A DNA stretch of 64,000 nucleotides from CAWDJT01 sp963828705 (GTDB lineage Bacteria; Desulfobacterota; Syntrophobacteria; Syntrophobacterales; Syntrophobacteraceae): positions 10,918 through 74,917 of the forward strand of contig CAWHGA010000026.1 in the NCBI GenBank assembly GCA_963828705.1. The letters run 5' to 3'. Shown here in pieces: positions 53,652 through 62,493 of this stretch. The notes beneath the pieces are model-generated. The model saw only the letters and a list, made by a program, of their open reading frames with translations, had not been told where the DNA came from and made no database searches. Both the position numbers and the translations under genes were made by a program. Within the stretch, counting starts at the first letter, position 1, and each line of letters opens with the position of its first letter.

Positions 53652-56600
53652 TCACTGAAGAACTCCCCTGAGCAGATCCAGAATCCCCGATCCGATTGCG
53701 GTCGGTGGCAGCATTGAAATATCCGGATCTTTGATGTCTCCCTTGACGCTGAACGGAAAAGCGAGAAGGGTCTGGTTTTTGCCGGTTACGATCCTGCCCA
53801 ACAGCGGAATGTAACTGAGTACTGCGTCAACGGTCTTGAGCGGTGCCACCAAGACGGTCAGATCCAGCTGTTGATGCACCAGGTCGATATCGCCCTGAAC
53901 AATGATTTTCATGGCGGAGCCATCGATGATAGCCTGGCTCAGCTGCAAATGACCGTCCCGAATGTCACCATGAGCCCGCATGGATTCGTAGGAAAACCCT
54001 TCGGTGGCAAGGTCCGGCAGCCTGCCGCGCAGCAACTCGGTCACGTTGAGCAGGGCGAGGATCTTGGCCAGTACGTTGAGCCGGTATATGCGCCCGTCCT
54101 TGGCAACAAAGCGCAGATAGCCATGAGACTGGGACAGCGGTGTGGACGGCAGGCCACTGGCCTTAAGCCAGCCTTCCAGGTTGTAGGCACCTTGCACCAT
54201 GCCCTTGCGTTGCCACAGGCAATCGGTGCCCGCGTCAAGGTCCTGGTCCTTGGCATTCCATTGGAGGTCGAGCTGGGATCCGCCCGCCGATCGCTTCATG
54301 GTGCCGGAAACCAGGATGCCGCAGAGTTCACCCCGAGCGATGCCGATGTCCATTCGGTCGCGATGAAAAGTGACGGTTGCATCCAGCGGTTGCCACAAGC
54401 GCTCGCCATAGCGCAGCGACCCGGTCTCGATCTGGATCTTTCCGCGAAACGGCAATTCCCAGGGTTTGCCGTCAGGGGTTGGGTCAGGCTCTTCCACGCT
54501 GCCCTCCCCGGCTTTCTTCCAGAGGTGCTCCAGCCTGTTCCAGTCAAGACTCGGAGACCGCAACCGCAGATCCAGGCGGTAGATGGGGACAGCCAGTTCG
54601 ACTTTGCCGCTCAGTTCCATGGTGTTGTCTTCGACGGTCACGGATGCCGAGGCCGCACGCTACCTCTCGGCCGGAAGCGGTCAGGGAGGCATTGTCGATG
54701 CGAAATGGCACCGCAGTCCACCAGGGGACAGTCAAGCCTTCCAGTTGCAGTGCCCCCCGAACGCTGGCCGGCCGGTCCCGGCCGAAATCCAGATGAAGCC
54801 TGGTTTTCCCGCTAACCCAGCCGCTCAGAAAGGGGTTGCTTTCGAGGAGCCGATCAACGGCCGCACTGGTGATCGTTCCCTGATAATCCAGGTCCAGGGT
54901 GTTCTTGTTCCAAGACAGGGAGGCAGTGGCGTCGCTTCCCGATCCTTGGATGTGGAGATCCTTAATGATCAGTTCTCCCGGCGCATGGGTCAAGGCGAGT
55001 GAAAGCTGCGGCCCGTTAGCTGGACTGAGCGCGCCGGATAACTGCAGTTGGTCGGGGTTCAACCATCTGATTCGGATGTCTGCGAGCTGCAGGGGCGTTT
55101 TCAACCGCAGGGCCGCGGGTAGCCCCAGGACGTCTCCAACCCAGCGGGCACTGTCGGTTCCCATCGTTCCCTGGCCGACAAAATCGATGCCGATTTTGTC
55201 GCTGAAAGGGTCGCGAAGGGTTGCTGTACCTTCCAGATTGCCATCGACCAGGCGCAATTGGCAGCCACCAATGGCGATCTGTTCGCGGGTGGCCAGCACC
55301 GTAGCGCGGTCAATTTGGAGTGGGGCCGGCAGGCGGGGGGTCTGGATCTTGATCTGCTCCAATTCACCCTTGATCTGAAAACGCCATGGATCCTTGCCGT
55401 TCAGTGGGGCATCCAGGTCGGTTTCGGTCACCGAGAAAACACCTTGCAATGCCTGCATTTCCGGTAAGGAAGTTTTCCGGGCGCGGATAGGTCAGGAGCC
55501 AGGAATGGGTTTCGGGTACCGAAATCTTGCCGGTCAGAGAGAAGATTCTGAGAAGCGGCTGGCTTCCGCAGCCGATCCAGGCATTAAGTCCGCTGAAGGC
55601 GCTATTGCCGATGTTGCCGGCGAGCTGTTCCACCTCAACCCGATCATCTCCGAAGTGGAATTGGCCGCGTTGGATGGTTATCGGGTAGGGGACCCGTTGG
55701 TAACGTCCATTGAGGTGGAAATCGTCGACATCCACCCATGCCCCCATGTTCTTGGTGCTTTCCCCCAGGACCATGCGGCCGGTCGCCCGGCCTTGGATTT
55801 CCGCGATTTGGATCATTTCGCTGTGAAAAGCCGGATGAGAGATCTCGCGCCGCAGGATATCGTGGAGTTCACTGAGATCGGCATCCATCTGTATGTCCAG
55901 GTGAAAGGCACGCGTCACCTCCCTTGAGGCCCACCAGCAAGCTGCCGTCCCATGCCCCAGGTCCGTTCCGTTCGCGCTGCCAACGCTTCGCCGACAAGAA
56001 CCCCGTCAACGATCTGTACTCGACCCTGAGCATCCTTTGCCAGCAGATCGATGCCTGGTATTAGGATGCTCCCGTGTTCCATGGCGCCGGTGATGATGTG
56101 TGGCGTCGCCGTTGTCAACTCGCCCGGTGGCCCCTGGGCATCCCATGTGATCCAGGGGACGGTGCCGCCCTGGACGATGGTAAAAACCTTCTGGTTGGTA
56201 GTCGAATCCTTCAGCAACTCCAGGGCCGTCTGCCGCAAAGCGGAAGCGTCCAGATCCCACCCCCGAAAAGCCAGTTGGACTTGCTGGGCCTGCTGATCCA
56301 GCAGCAGCCATCCCGAGCCGTGCACCCGGGGCGCATCGAGTGTCAGGGAATCCAGGGAGATCAGCAACCGCTGATCCTCGCTGTGGAACTGCAAACTCAG
56401 TTGCCCGCCCTGGATCTTTGCCGGTGCATCGGCGGCGTTCAGCGCGAGCGTCGGGCATGAGCCCTGAAAAGAAGCCGACCATGTCTGGGGGCCGTGGAGA
56501 GCCCAGGAAAAGCGCCCACTGACTTGGGAGTCGGCAAAACGCACCGGTCGCAGGGGAAAGATCAGAGAACAGAGGTGTTGAAGCTGGACATCATGGAACG

Positions 56601-57408
56601 TGAGCGTTCCCTCCCCGGTCTGGTTGCGCAGGTTGAGGCGGGATGCCAAGGTAAAGGTTTCCTGTCGATCTGAGACGAAGGACAAATCCATCTGCGCTTG
56701 ATTGCCAGACAGATCCACCACACCGGTCAAGCCCCGAAGGCTAAGACGAGCTTCGCCGCCAATCTCGGCAGGAATGATCAGTTCCCCTCGACTGAGCGCC
56801 ATGCGCACCCCGGGTACGGTTGCTGTCCAGGCGGTGATCGACGGAGCCAGGAGGGTGGGCAGTTGGTTGATGACAGCGGCCAGGCGCTCGATGTCGAAGT
56901 TGCGGTCTGGATCTTCAGCCGGCTTGGTTGGAGAGGTCATGCCTACCGGTCCGAACCAGTGCATCACCGGCCGGTCGATTCGCACTTCGGCAATCTCCAG
57001 CTTTCCTCTCAAAAGCGGCAACAGGCGTGGGGTGATCACCATCTGTTCCACCGTAAGCCAGATATGCCCCGGGAGTTGCCATTGCACATATCGGACTGCT
57101 ATCCGTGGGACCGGCAGCCGTCGAAGGATTACCTTGGCAAAGGTCAGGTTGCCGGGAAACAGGCGGGGGGCTTCGGCTAGAAGCTTCTGGTGAATCGCTT
57201 CCGGGTGAATGAGAAGCAATGCCGAGAGGGCCAATGCCACACAGAGAAACAACACGACAGCACCAGCCAGCAGCAGTCGCCGCCATCTTCTGCGGCGCCG
57301 GTCCGTGGTCGTTGCCTGGCCATGAGCTTTAACTCCGGATATTTCTAGAAACATGAGAACGGCTGGTTCCTTGTTCCGCCTGCGAAGGGTTTGGGTTACG
57401 GCCGTCAT
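53652..57408 (-). pseudogene. Very large AsmA-like inner-membrane-anchored protein, three to four frameshifts
   Basis: ATG 57408 follows AGGG. An N-terminal helix (LLLAGAVVLFLCVALALSALLLI) is followed by about 1,150 residues of repeated beta-strand units typical of AsmA/TamB-like proteins (IDRPVMHWFG, LTLDAPRVHGSGWLLLD, GREVACG). The frame changes near 55935 (to VTRAFHLDIQMDADLSELHD), near 55480 (to MQALQGVFSVTETDLD) and near 54640 (to MELSGKVELAVPIYRL). The end has the AsmA C-terminal region, GDIDLVHQQLDLTVLVAPLK and IPLLGRIVTGKNQTLLAFPF. Such proteins bridge the periplasm and carry phospholipids to the outer membrane. Reconstructed about 1,250 residues. Confidence 0.83.
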
Positions 57409-57805
57409 CGAATGCCCTTGGCCGGATACTTCCACCGCAGGACCCTATCACGGTGCTGGCGCAGCTTACAAGCTGCAATGCCGTAACGATGGAACTTCTC
57501 AATAACTCCGGGTGGATGAATGCGGGTGCCGTTGACCTTCACCGGCAAGCTTCGTGCAGCCGGTGGCATCGATCAATTGAACGTTATTGACTTCCCCCGG
57601 TGGTGGAGAATAGAACTCCACGCGCGGGCCAGAATCGAAGCGTGTGCGCCCGCGGTTCGATGTGCCTGGGTGGTGTTCTCGATGGTCATGGCCGGCGATA
57701 ATAGGGAGCTTGGATCGTTTTCCGATACGGCCTGAGATGACAAGAGGATCTGAAGCTGGTATGAGGAAAGGGCCAAACCCTTATAAAAACCGAGGTTCGT
57801 TGAGA
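57409..57805. other. Divergent spacer between AsmA-like and glycosyltransferase genes
   Basis: No convincing gene; the 71-codon ORF from 57520 has no ribosome site or recognised domain. The glycosyltransferase could begin earlier, at 57761. Confidence 0.35.
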
Positions 57806-59134
57806 ATGAACATGTCCCGCTGGCAACGATTTCAATATCTTCCAATGTGTCTGGCAGGCATTTGGCTCCTGGTGGTCTGGGTGCAAATCCTTGTTCGTGA
57901 GCAACCCAATGATTTCTTCAACCACTGGTTATTCGGGCAGCGTTTTGCCGAGGGGACATTTATCTACGAACGTGGCCTGAACTATGTCTACCCGCCCTTG
58001 TGGGCGATGGTTCATGCGCCTTTGACGCTGTTCAGTCCCCATGTGGCCAAAGCGATCGTATTCCCCTTGGCGCCGTTATCCATTGCTGCGTTGATTTGGG
58101 TCCTTAGCCGGCTTTCCCGTGAACACCTCCCATGCGATTCGGGTCGTAGTTTCTGGGCTGCGGTGCTGGCGATCTTGTTGACCAGCCCGTTTCTTGCTCG
58201 CGACCTCCTGGATGTGGGTGCCAATACGGCGCTGGTGGCCCTTTCCTGGCTGGGGCTCTATTGCTGGCGGGAGCGCCGGGAGGTGTGGGGAGGGCTATTC
58301 CTGGGATATGCTGCGGCCTTGAAATGCACTCCACTCTTGTTCGTAGCCTGGTTCGTTTTCAGGCGCCAGTGGCGCATGGTGACCGCCACGATCCTGGCGA
58401 CCGTGTTGTTCACCATGGCCCCACTTTCGGTGATGGGTCCTTCAACCTATTGGCAGACCATGCATATTTGGGTGGCAGGGGTCATCAGGGGGGTGGGAGA
58501 TCCAGACCCATCGCGTGGACCGCTGGGGGAGGAAAAAGTCGAAAACATGGCACTGCGCCCGGCTTTGGCACGCTACCTGATGCATCTCCCCTACGGCCAT
58601 CTGGGCCGGCCTGAGACCTCTGACGATCCGACGCGACCTAACGCTCCTCCCAATCGGTACTATCTGCAGTTTTTGGATCTTACGCCAAACCAGGCAGGTT
58701 GGGTGGTGCGTGCCGCCATGGTGGTGCTGTTGCTGCTGGTGATGTGCTGGTTTCGACGTATCCCTAAGGGTCGCGATGATCCCGCTCTGGTCTGGGAATG
58801 GGCAGCCATCTCGCTGCTCATCCTGCTCTACTCACCCATCACCTGGAAACAACACGGGGTGGGAGTTCTGCCGGCGCTCTATCTCATCTGTCGAGCGTCT
58901 CTGGCCGGTTTGCCGGTCCCTCGACCCGCGCACTATGCCGTGGGGGCGTATGCCGCCCTGGTGGTCGTGCTCAATCGGGCCGTTCTGGGGCGCGATCTTA
59001 CCAAACTGTTGGACAGCTACCGGGTAAAAACCATTGCCATGTTGGTACTCCTGGCTGCGGTGTTTATGTGTTCGCGGGCTCTGTTTCGCCGGCCGCCGGC
59101 ATCTGAGCGGCGGGAAGATAGACCCGTAGGGTAG
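57806..59134 (+). CDS. GT87 / DUF2029-type membrane glycosyltransferase
   Basis: A protein of about 440 residues with roughly ten helices. It shows the GT-C style start EQPNDFFNHWLFGQRFAEG (first extracytoplasmic loop with acidic catalytic candidates), YVYPPLWAMVHAPLTLF, GLFLGYAAALKCTPLLFVAW, and WKQHGVGVLPALYLICR. GT87 enzymes transfer mannose or arabinose from polyprenyl-phosphate donors on the outer face of the inner membrane. The start is uncertain (57761 or 57806). The 3' end overlaps the histidine kinase gene by 71 bases, tail to tail. Confidence 0.8.
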   Translation: MNMSRWQRFQYLPMCLAGIWLLVVWVQILVREQPNDFFNHWLFGQRFAEGTFIYERGLNYVYPPLWAMVHAPLTLFSPHVAKAIVFPLAPLSIAALIWVLSRLSREHLPCDSGRSFWAAVLAILLTSPFLARDLLDVGANTALVALSWLGLYCWRERREVWGGLFLGYAAALKCTPLLFVAWFVFRRQWRMVTATILATVLFTMAPLSVMGPSTYWQTMHIWVAGVIRGVGDPDPSRGPLGEEKVENMALRPALARYLMHLPYGHLGRPETSDDPTRPNAPPNRYYLQFLDLTPNQAGWVVRAAMVVLLLLVMCWFRRIPKGRDDPALVWEWAAISLLILLYSPITWKQHGVGVLPALYLICRASLAGLPVPRPAHYAVGAYAALVVVLNRAVLGRDLTKLLDSYRVKTIAMLVLLAAVFMCSRALFRRPPASERREDRPVG

Positions 59135-61064
59135 CACCTTGGCCTGGGACGGATTGAACCTCGATATGGCCTCCGTGCTTCTTGACGATGGTGTAGGCGA
59201 TTGTCAGTCCCAGCCCCATGCCCTTCTGAGTGCCGCGCTGCTTGCCGCTGACATACGGGTCAAAGATCCGAGGGAGTATGTCGGGTTGGACGCCCTGGCC
59301 GTGGTCGACCACCGAAATCTGCAGATAACGGCCGGCAGGAAGGGATGCCATGGCACCCGGGTCGAGTTCCACGTTTTTGGCCTCCACCTCGATCTGCCCT
59401 CCATCGGGTGAGGCTTCACATGCATTGAGCACCAGTTGCGCGACCACCTGCCGGATCTGATTGGGGTCACAAGAGGCCGGCCACAGATCTTGTTGCAGCA
59501 CCAGATTACAGGTGACTTGGGAATTGGTCAGAGTAAACGCCACAGCGTCTCGGATCAGGTCGCCAAGGTCCATGGCCCGCTTGGATGGGGCCGCCCCGCG
59601 CGACAACGCGATCAGTTGTTGGATCAAATCGCGGGCCTGGAATGAAGCATTTTCCGCATTCACCAGGAGTTGATAAGACTGCTGGCTCGAATCCAGATAG
59701 GTCTGTGCCATGGAGATGTTGCCCAGAATGATAGCGAGCAGGTTGTTGAAGTCGTGGGCGAGGCCGCCAGCCAGCACACCAATGGATTCAAACTTCTGAA
59801 CCCGGGCCAATTCATCTTCGAGGCGTCGGCGTTCGCCAATATCGCGGATGATTCCGGTGACATACCATTGATCCCTGATTTTGGTGGGTGAAACAGAGAA
59901 TTCCACGGGGAATCGGTGGCCGCCCTTGCGAAGTGCAGTCCCTTCCAGTGTTTTTCGCCCATTGATGCCTTGGCCAGGGGTCTGTAATCGGGTCAAGGCA
60001 CTGTTAAAATCCACCACGTATTCTTCCGGAACCAACAGGGTTTGCGCCTGCCGGCCCATGGCTTCTTCCGGGTCAAAGCCAAACATCCGGGTCGCCGCCG
60101 GGTTCCAGTAGGAGATTACCCCCCGTTGGTCAACCAGAACCACGGCATCCATCGCTGAGCAGGTAATGGCCTGCAATCGCTCCTCGCTTTCCCGCAAGGA
60201 CATCTCAACCCGCCGGCGTTCCACAATATCTCGTTGCAGCTGATCATTGGCATCTTCCAGCTGGGTGGTTCGTTCCTTGACCCGCGATTCCAGTTCCTGG
60301 GTGTATTTTCGCAGCTCACCATGGGTTCTGTTGAGATCATCGACCATCTCGTTGAAGGCGACACCGAGTTGGCCGAATTCGGCTGCGGATTCTATCTGTA
60401 CGTGCTGGTAGGAGTCCGTACCTCGCTTCCTGATGTCGAGGATGGCGGCTACCAGTCTGGCCAGAGGGCGGTTGACCGAGATGTTTAGCACTACGACGAG
60501 TAAAAGGGTTGCCATCAAGAGACAACCACCGGCAATGAGAAGAGAGTATTGTACGATGATGTGGGTTTTCTGGGAGATGACCTTGTCGGGGAAGCTCACC
60601 CGCACCATGGCAACGTATTCAGAATACTTGTCAAACACCGGGAGAAAAATGTCGTAGACGTCATCGCCGGCGCTGAGTGAAGTCTCAATGAATTCTCGGC
60701 CGTGTTTCAGGGCATCTTTGGTTTCCTGGTCGGTCATGACCTTTCCTTGTTGGGCAGGATCATTATGGAAAAGGATCTTGCCCTCAGGGTTGAGGACCAT
60801 GGCAGAGACAATGCCCTCATTCCTGGACACGATTTCCTGGCATTGCTTTTCAAAGCCAACCAGCTCATCGATGGCGATCCCAAGGCGCAACAGACGGTCC
60901 AACTGTTGTTTCAGACTCTGGGCGAGGACTGTGGCTTGAGAAATGAGCGCCCTGGAATATATCTTGGTGAACAGGTAACTGCTGGTAGCAGTGACCGCAG
61001 CAACGGCGATTACTAGAATGCCCACGGCAATGACGATAATCTTGGTTCGCGCGCTAAGGGTCAT
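59064..61064 (-). CDS. PAS-domain sensor histidine kinase
   Basis: A 666-residue kinase: TM1 (residues 8-28), a periplasmic sensor loop (about 30-170; VSAMVLNPEGKILFHNDPAQ), TM2 (about 173-195), HAMP, a coiled coil (LRKYTQELESRVKERTTQLE), PAS (LQAITCSAMDAVVLVDQRGV), then HisKA with GGLAHDFNNLLAIILGN as phosphoacceptor His and the ATPase domain (N box VLNACEAS, VVDHGQGVQPDILPRIFDPY, GLGLTIAYTIVKKHGG). No receiver domain or regulator adjoins. It starts three bases after the periplasmic binding protein gene, so both probably sense one ligand together. Confidence 0.92.
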   Translation of the reverse strand: MTLSARTKIIVIAVGILVIAVAAVTATSSYLFTKIYSRALISQATVLAQSLKQQLDRLLRLGIAIDELVGFEKQCQEIVSRNEGIVSAMVLNPEGKILFHNDPAQQGKVMTDQETKDALKHGREFIETSLSAGDDVYDIFLPVFDKYSEYVAMVRVSFPDKVISQKTHIIVQYSLLIAGGCLLMATLLLVVVLNISVNRPLARLVAAILDIRKRGTDSYQHVQIESAAEFGQLGVAFNEMVDDLNRTHGELRKYTQELESRVKERTTQLEDANDQLQRDIVERRRVEMSLRESEERLQAITCSAMDAVVLVDQRGVISYWNPAATRMFGFDPEEAMGRQAQTLLVPEEYVVDFNSALTRLQTPGQGINGRKTLEGTALRKGGHRFPVEFSVSPTKIRDQWYVTGIIRDIGERRRLEDELARVQKFESIGVLAGGLAHDFNNLLAIILGNISMAQTYLDSSQQSYQLLVNAENASFQARDLIQQLIALSRGAAPSKRAMDLGDLIRDAVAFTLTNSQVTCNLVLQQDLWPASCDPNQIRQVVAQLVLNACEASPDGGQIEVEAKNVELDPGAMASLPAGRYLQISVVDHGQGVQPDILPRIFDPYVSGKQRGTQKGMGLGLTIAYTIVKKHGGHIEVQSVPGQGATLRVYLPAAQMPAAGETEPANT

Positions 61065-61067
61065 TTA

Positions 61068-62181
61068 TTACTCCCATTGGAAGTTGCTGATGATTGTGGC
61101 GGTGAGGAGTAGCTCGCTGCTCACAGGTATGCCGAGCTTCTTGGCTCTGGCCAGGCTAATGATGGGTTCGCCTTTGACCGTGGGCACCATCGGGAGACTG
61201 GCTGGGCTCTTGCCTTCGACCAAAATTTGGCGAGCCAGTCGGCCGGCAGTTCGACCCTGTTCATAGCCGGATACGTAGACGGCACAAAGGGTCCCGTACT
61301 GGATACGGTCCTTCCAGAAGGTAAAATCGGGGATCCGGCTGTTTTCGGTGGTCCATCGTAAGCACATCCTGCCAGGGCACGTTGGCACCCTGATCGTTCT
61401 TAAAACCGTGGATTCCCAGGAGTGCCAGGGCGTCGACCTTGTTCTGGCAGTCCAGTGACCTTGCTCTTGATATTCCTCGAAAGTGCGGATCACGTCCCAA
61501 CTGACAAACTGGCAGTCGGGGAGCTGCGTTGCCGCTTTTTCCTTCATCCGGCGGATGACTCCGGTCCAGGTGGGGTCATCATCCACAATCACGGCGATGC
61601 GAGCGACCTTTGGCAGCATGTCCTTGAGGAGCCTCACGGTCTCGACAAAATGTTCTTGTTCCAGCACCCCCGTGTGGTTGCGGGTGCCGACCAAGCCGTA
61701 ATCCTTGGGATCGCCGTTGACGCCACTGAACACGAAGGGGATTTCGCCTTCGAGATAGTGTCTCGCCACATACTTCTGAGCGTTGTCGTCGGTGGTGTAG
61801 ACCAAATCGGGTTTCCAGGTGTCGATCAACTCACGAGCCTCGCGTCCCACCTTCTGTTGCCAGTCTTCAGAGCTGTTGCGTTTGGTATCCATCTGGAAAA
61901 CTGCGGTACTCCACATCCAGCCCCTTGAGCCCTTCCTTGAATCCGCGCAGCTGATCATCGGTCCATTCCCACGGTGAGTGATAGCTCATGATGTGCAGGA
62001 TCTTCCAATGCTTCTTGGGGTTCTGGCTGAATGCTCGCGAATCGGTTTTTGTTGCTTCACGCGCTGAGGGCGGCTGATCATTCGCGGCTTGGCACCAGGC
62101 AACCGGGGCCACCAAAGTCAGAGCCAGAAACACTGCCGCCACCAGTTGAAACCCCAAATTGTGGGCACTCCGTCGGTCCAT
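61068..62181 (-). pseudogene. Periplasmic substrate-binding protein of the ABC-sugar/TrpX type (PF04392-like), frameshifted
   Basis: ATG 62181 with GGGGAGATG upstream. The signal peptide QLVAAVFLALTLVAPVAWCQ is followed by ILHIMSYHSPWEWTDDQLRG. Shifts occur near 61890 (to FQMDTKRNSSEDWQQKVG), near 61455 (to KVDALALLGIHGFKNDQG) and near 61365 (to RWTTENSRIPDFTFWKDR). LVYTTDDNAQKYVARHYLEG, FVFSGVNGDP and GRTAGRLARQILVEGKSP are typical of this binding-protein family. Reconstructed about 370 residues. It lies immediately upstream of the histidine kinase and has no permease gene beside it, so a sensory role is likely. Confidence 0.8.
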
Positions 62182-62493
62182 TGGACATCTCCCCTGCTGC
62201 TTCGTAAGCTTCTTGTTCGGCTGCCTGTGGATCAAGGGATTATGGTGGAAGCCGGGTGAGGTATCAGTATAACCATGGGAACCTCAATCATGGAATGTTC
62301 AAGAAACCATTTCCTGGAGGATATACTCTCTGGGACCGGAAGTGACCGGTTATGCTCAGCTCCAATGGTGGCCCCACGAGAGCTGTGCCACAGCCTTGAC
62401 ACTTGCCCTCCCTTCCAGTATAAAATGACTTGTATCACTGTGTTACAAGCTGAGGCTGAGTTTTACTGAGACGAGGTAACGCTAGCGGGGTGT
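62182..62493. other. Divergent control region between the sensor operon and hdrA
   Basis: About 310 bases without a gene; contains the hdrA promoter (62396-62424). No obvious operator palindrome was seen. Confidence 0.45.
62396..62424 (+). promoter_or_regulatory. Near-consensus sigma70-type promoter of hdrA
   Basis: TTGACA (62396-62401), a 17-base spacer and TATAAA (62419-62424), about 70 bases before the start codon. Expected to be strong. Confidence 0.75.

Noticed and set aside
57520..57735. 71-codon plus-strand ORF
   Set aside because: No motif and no ribosome site; probably part of the divergent spacer.
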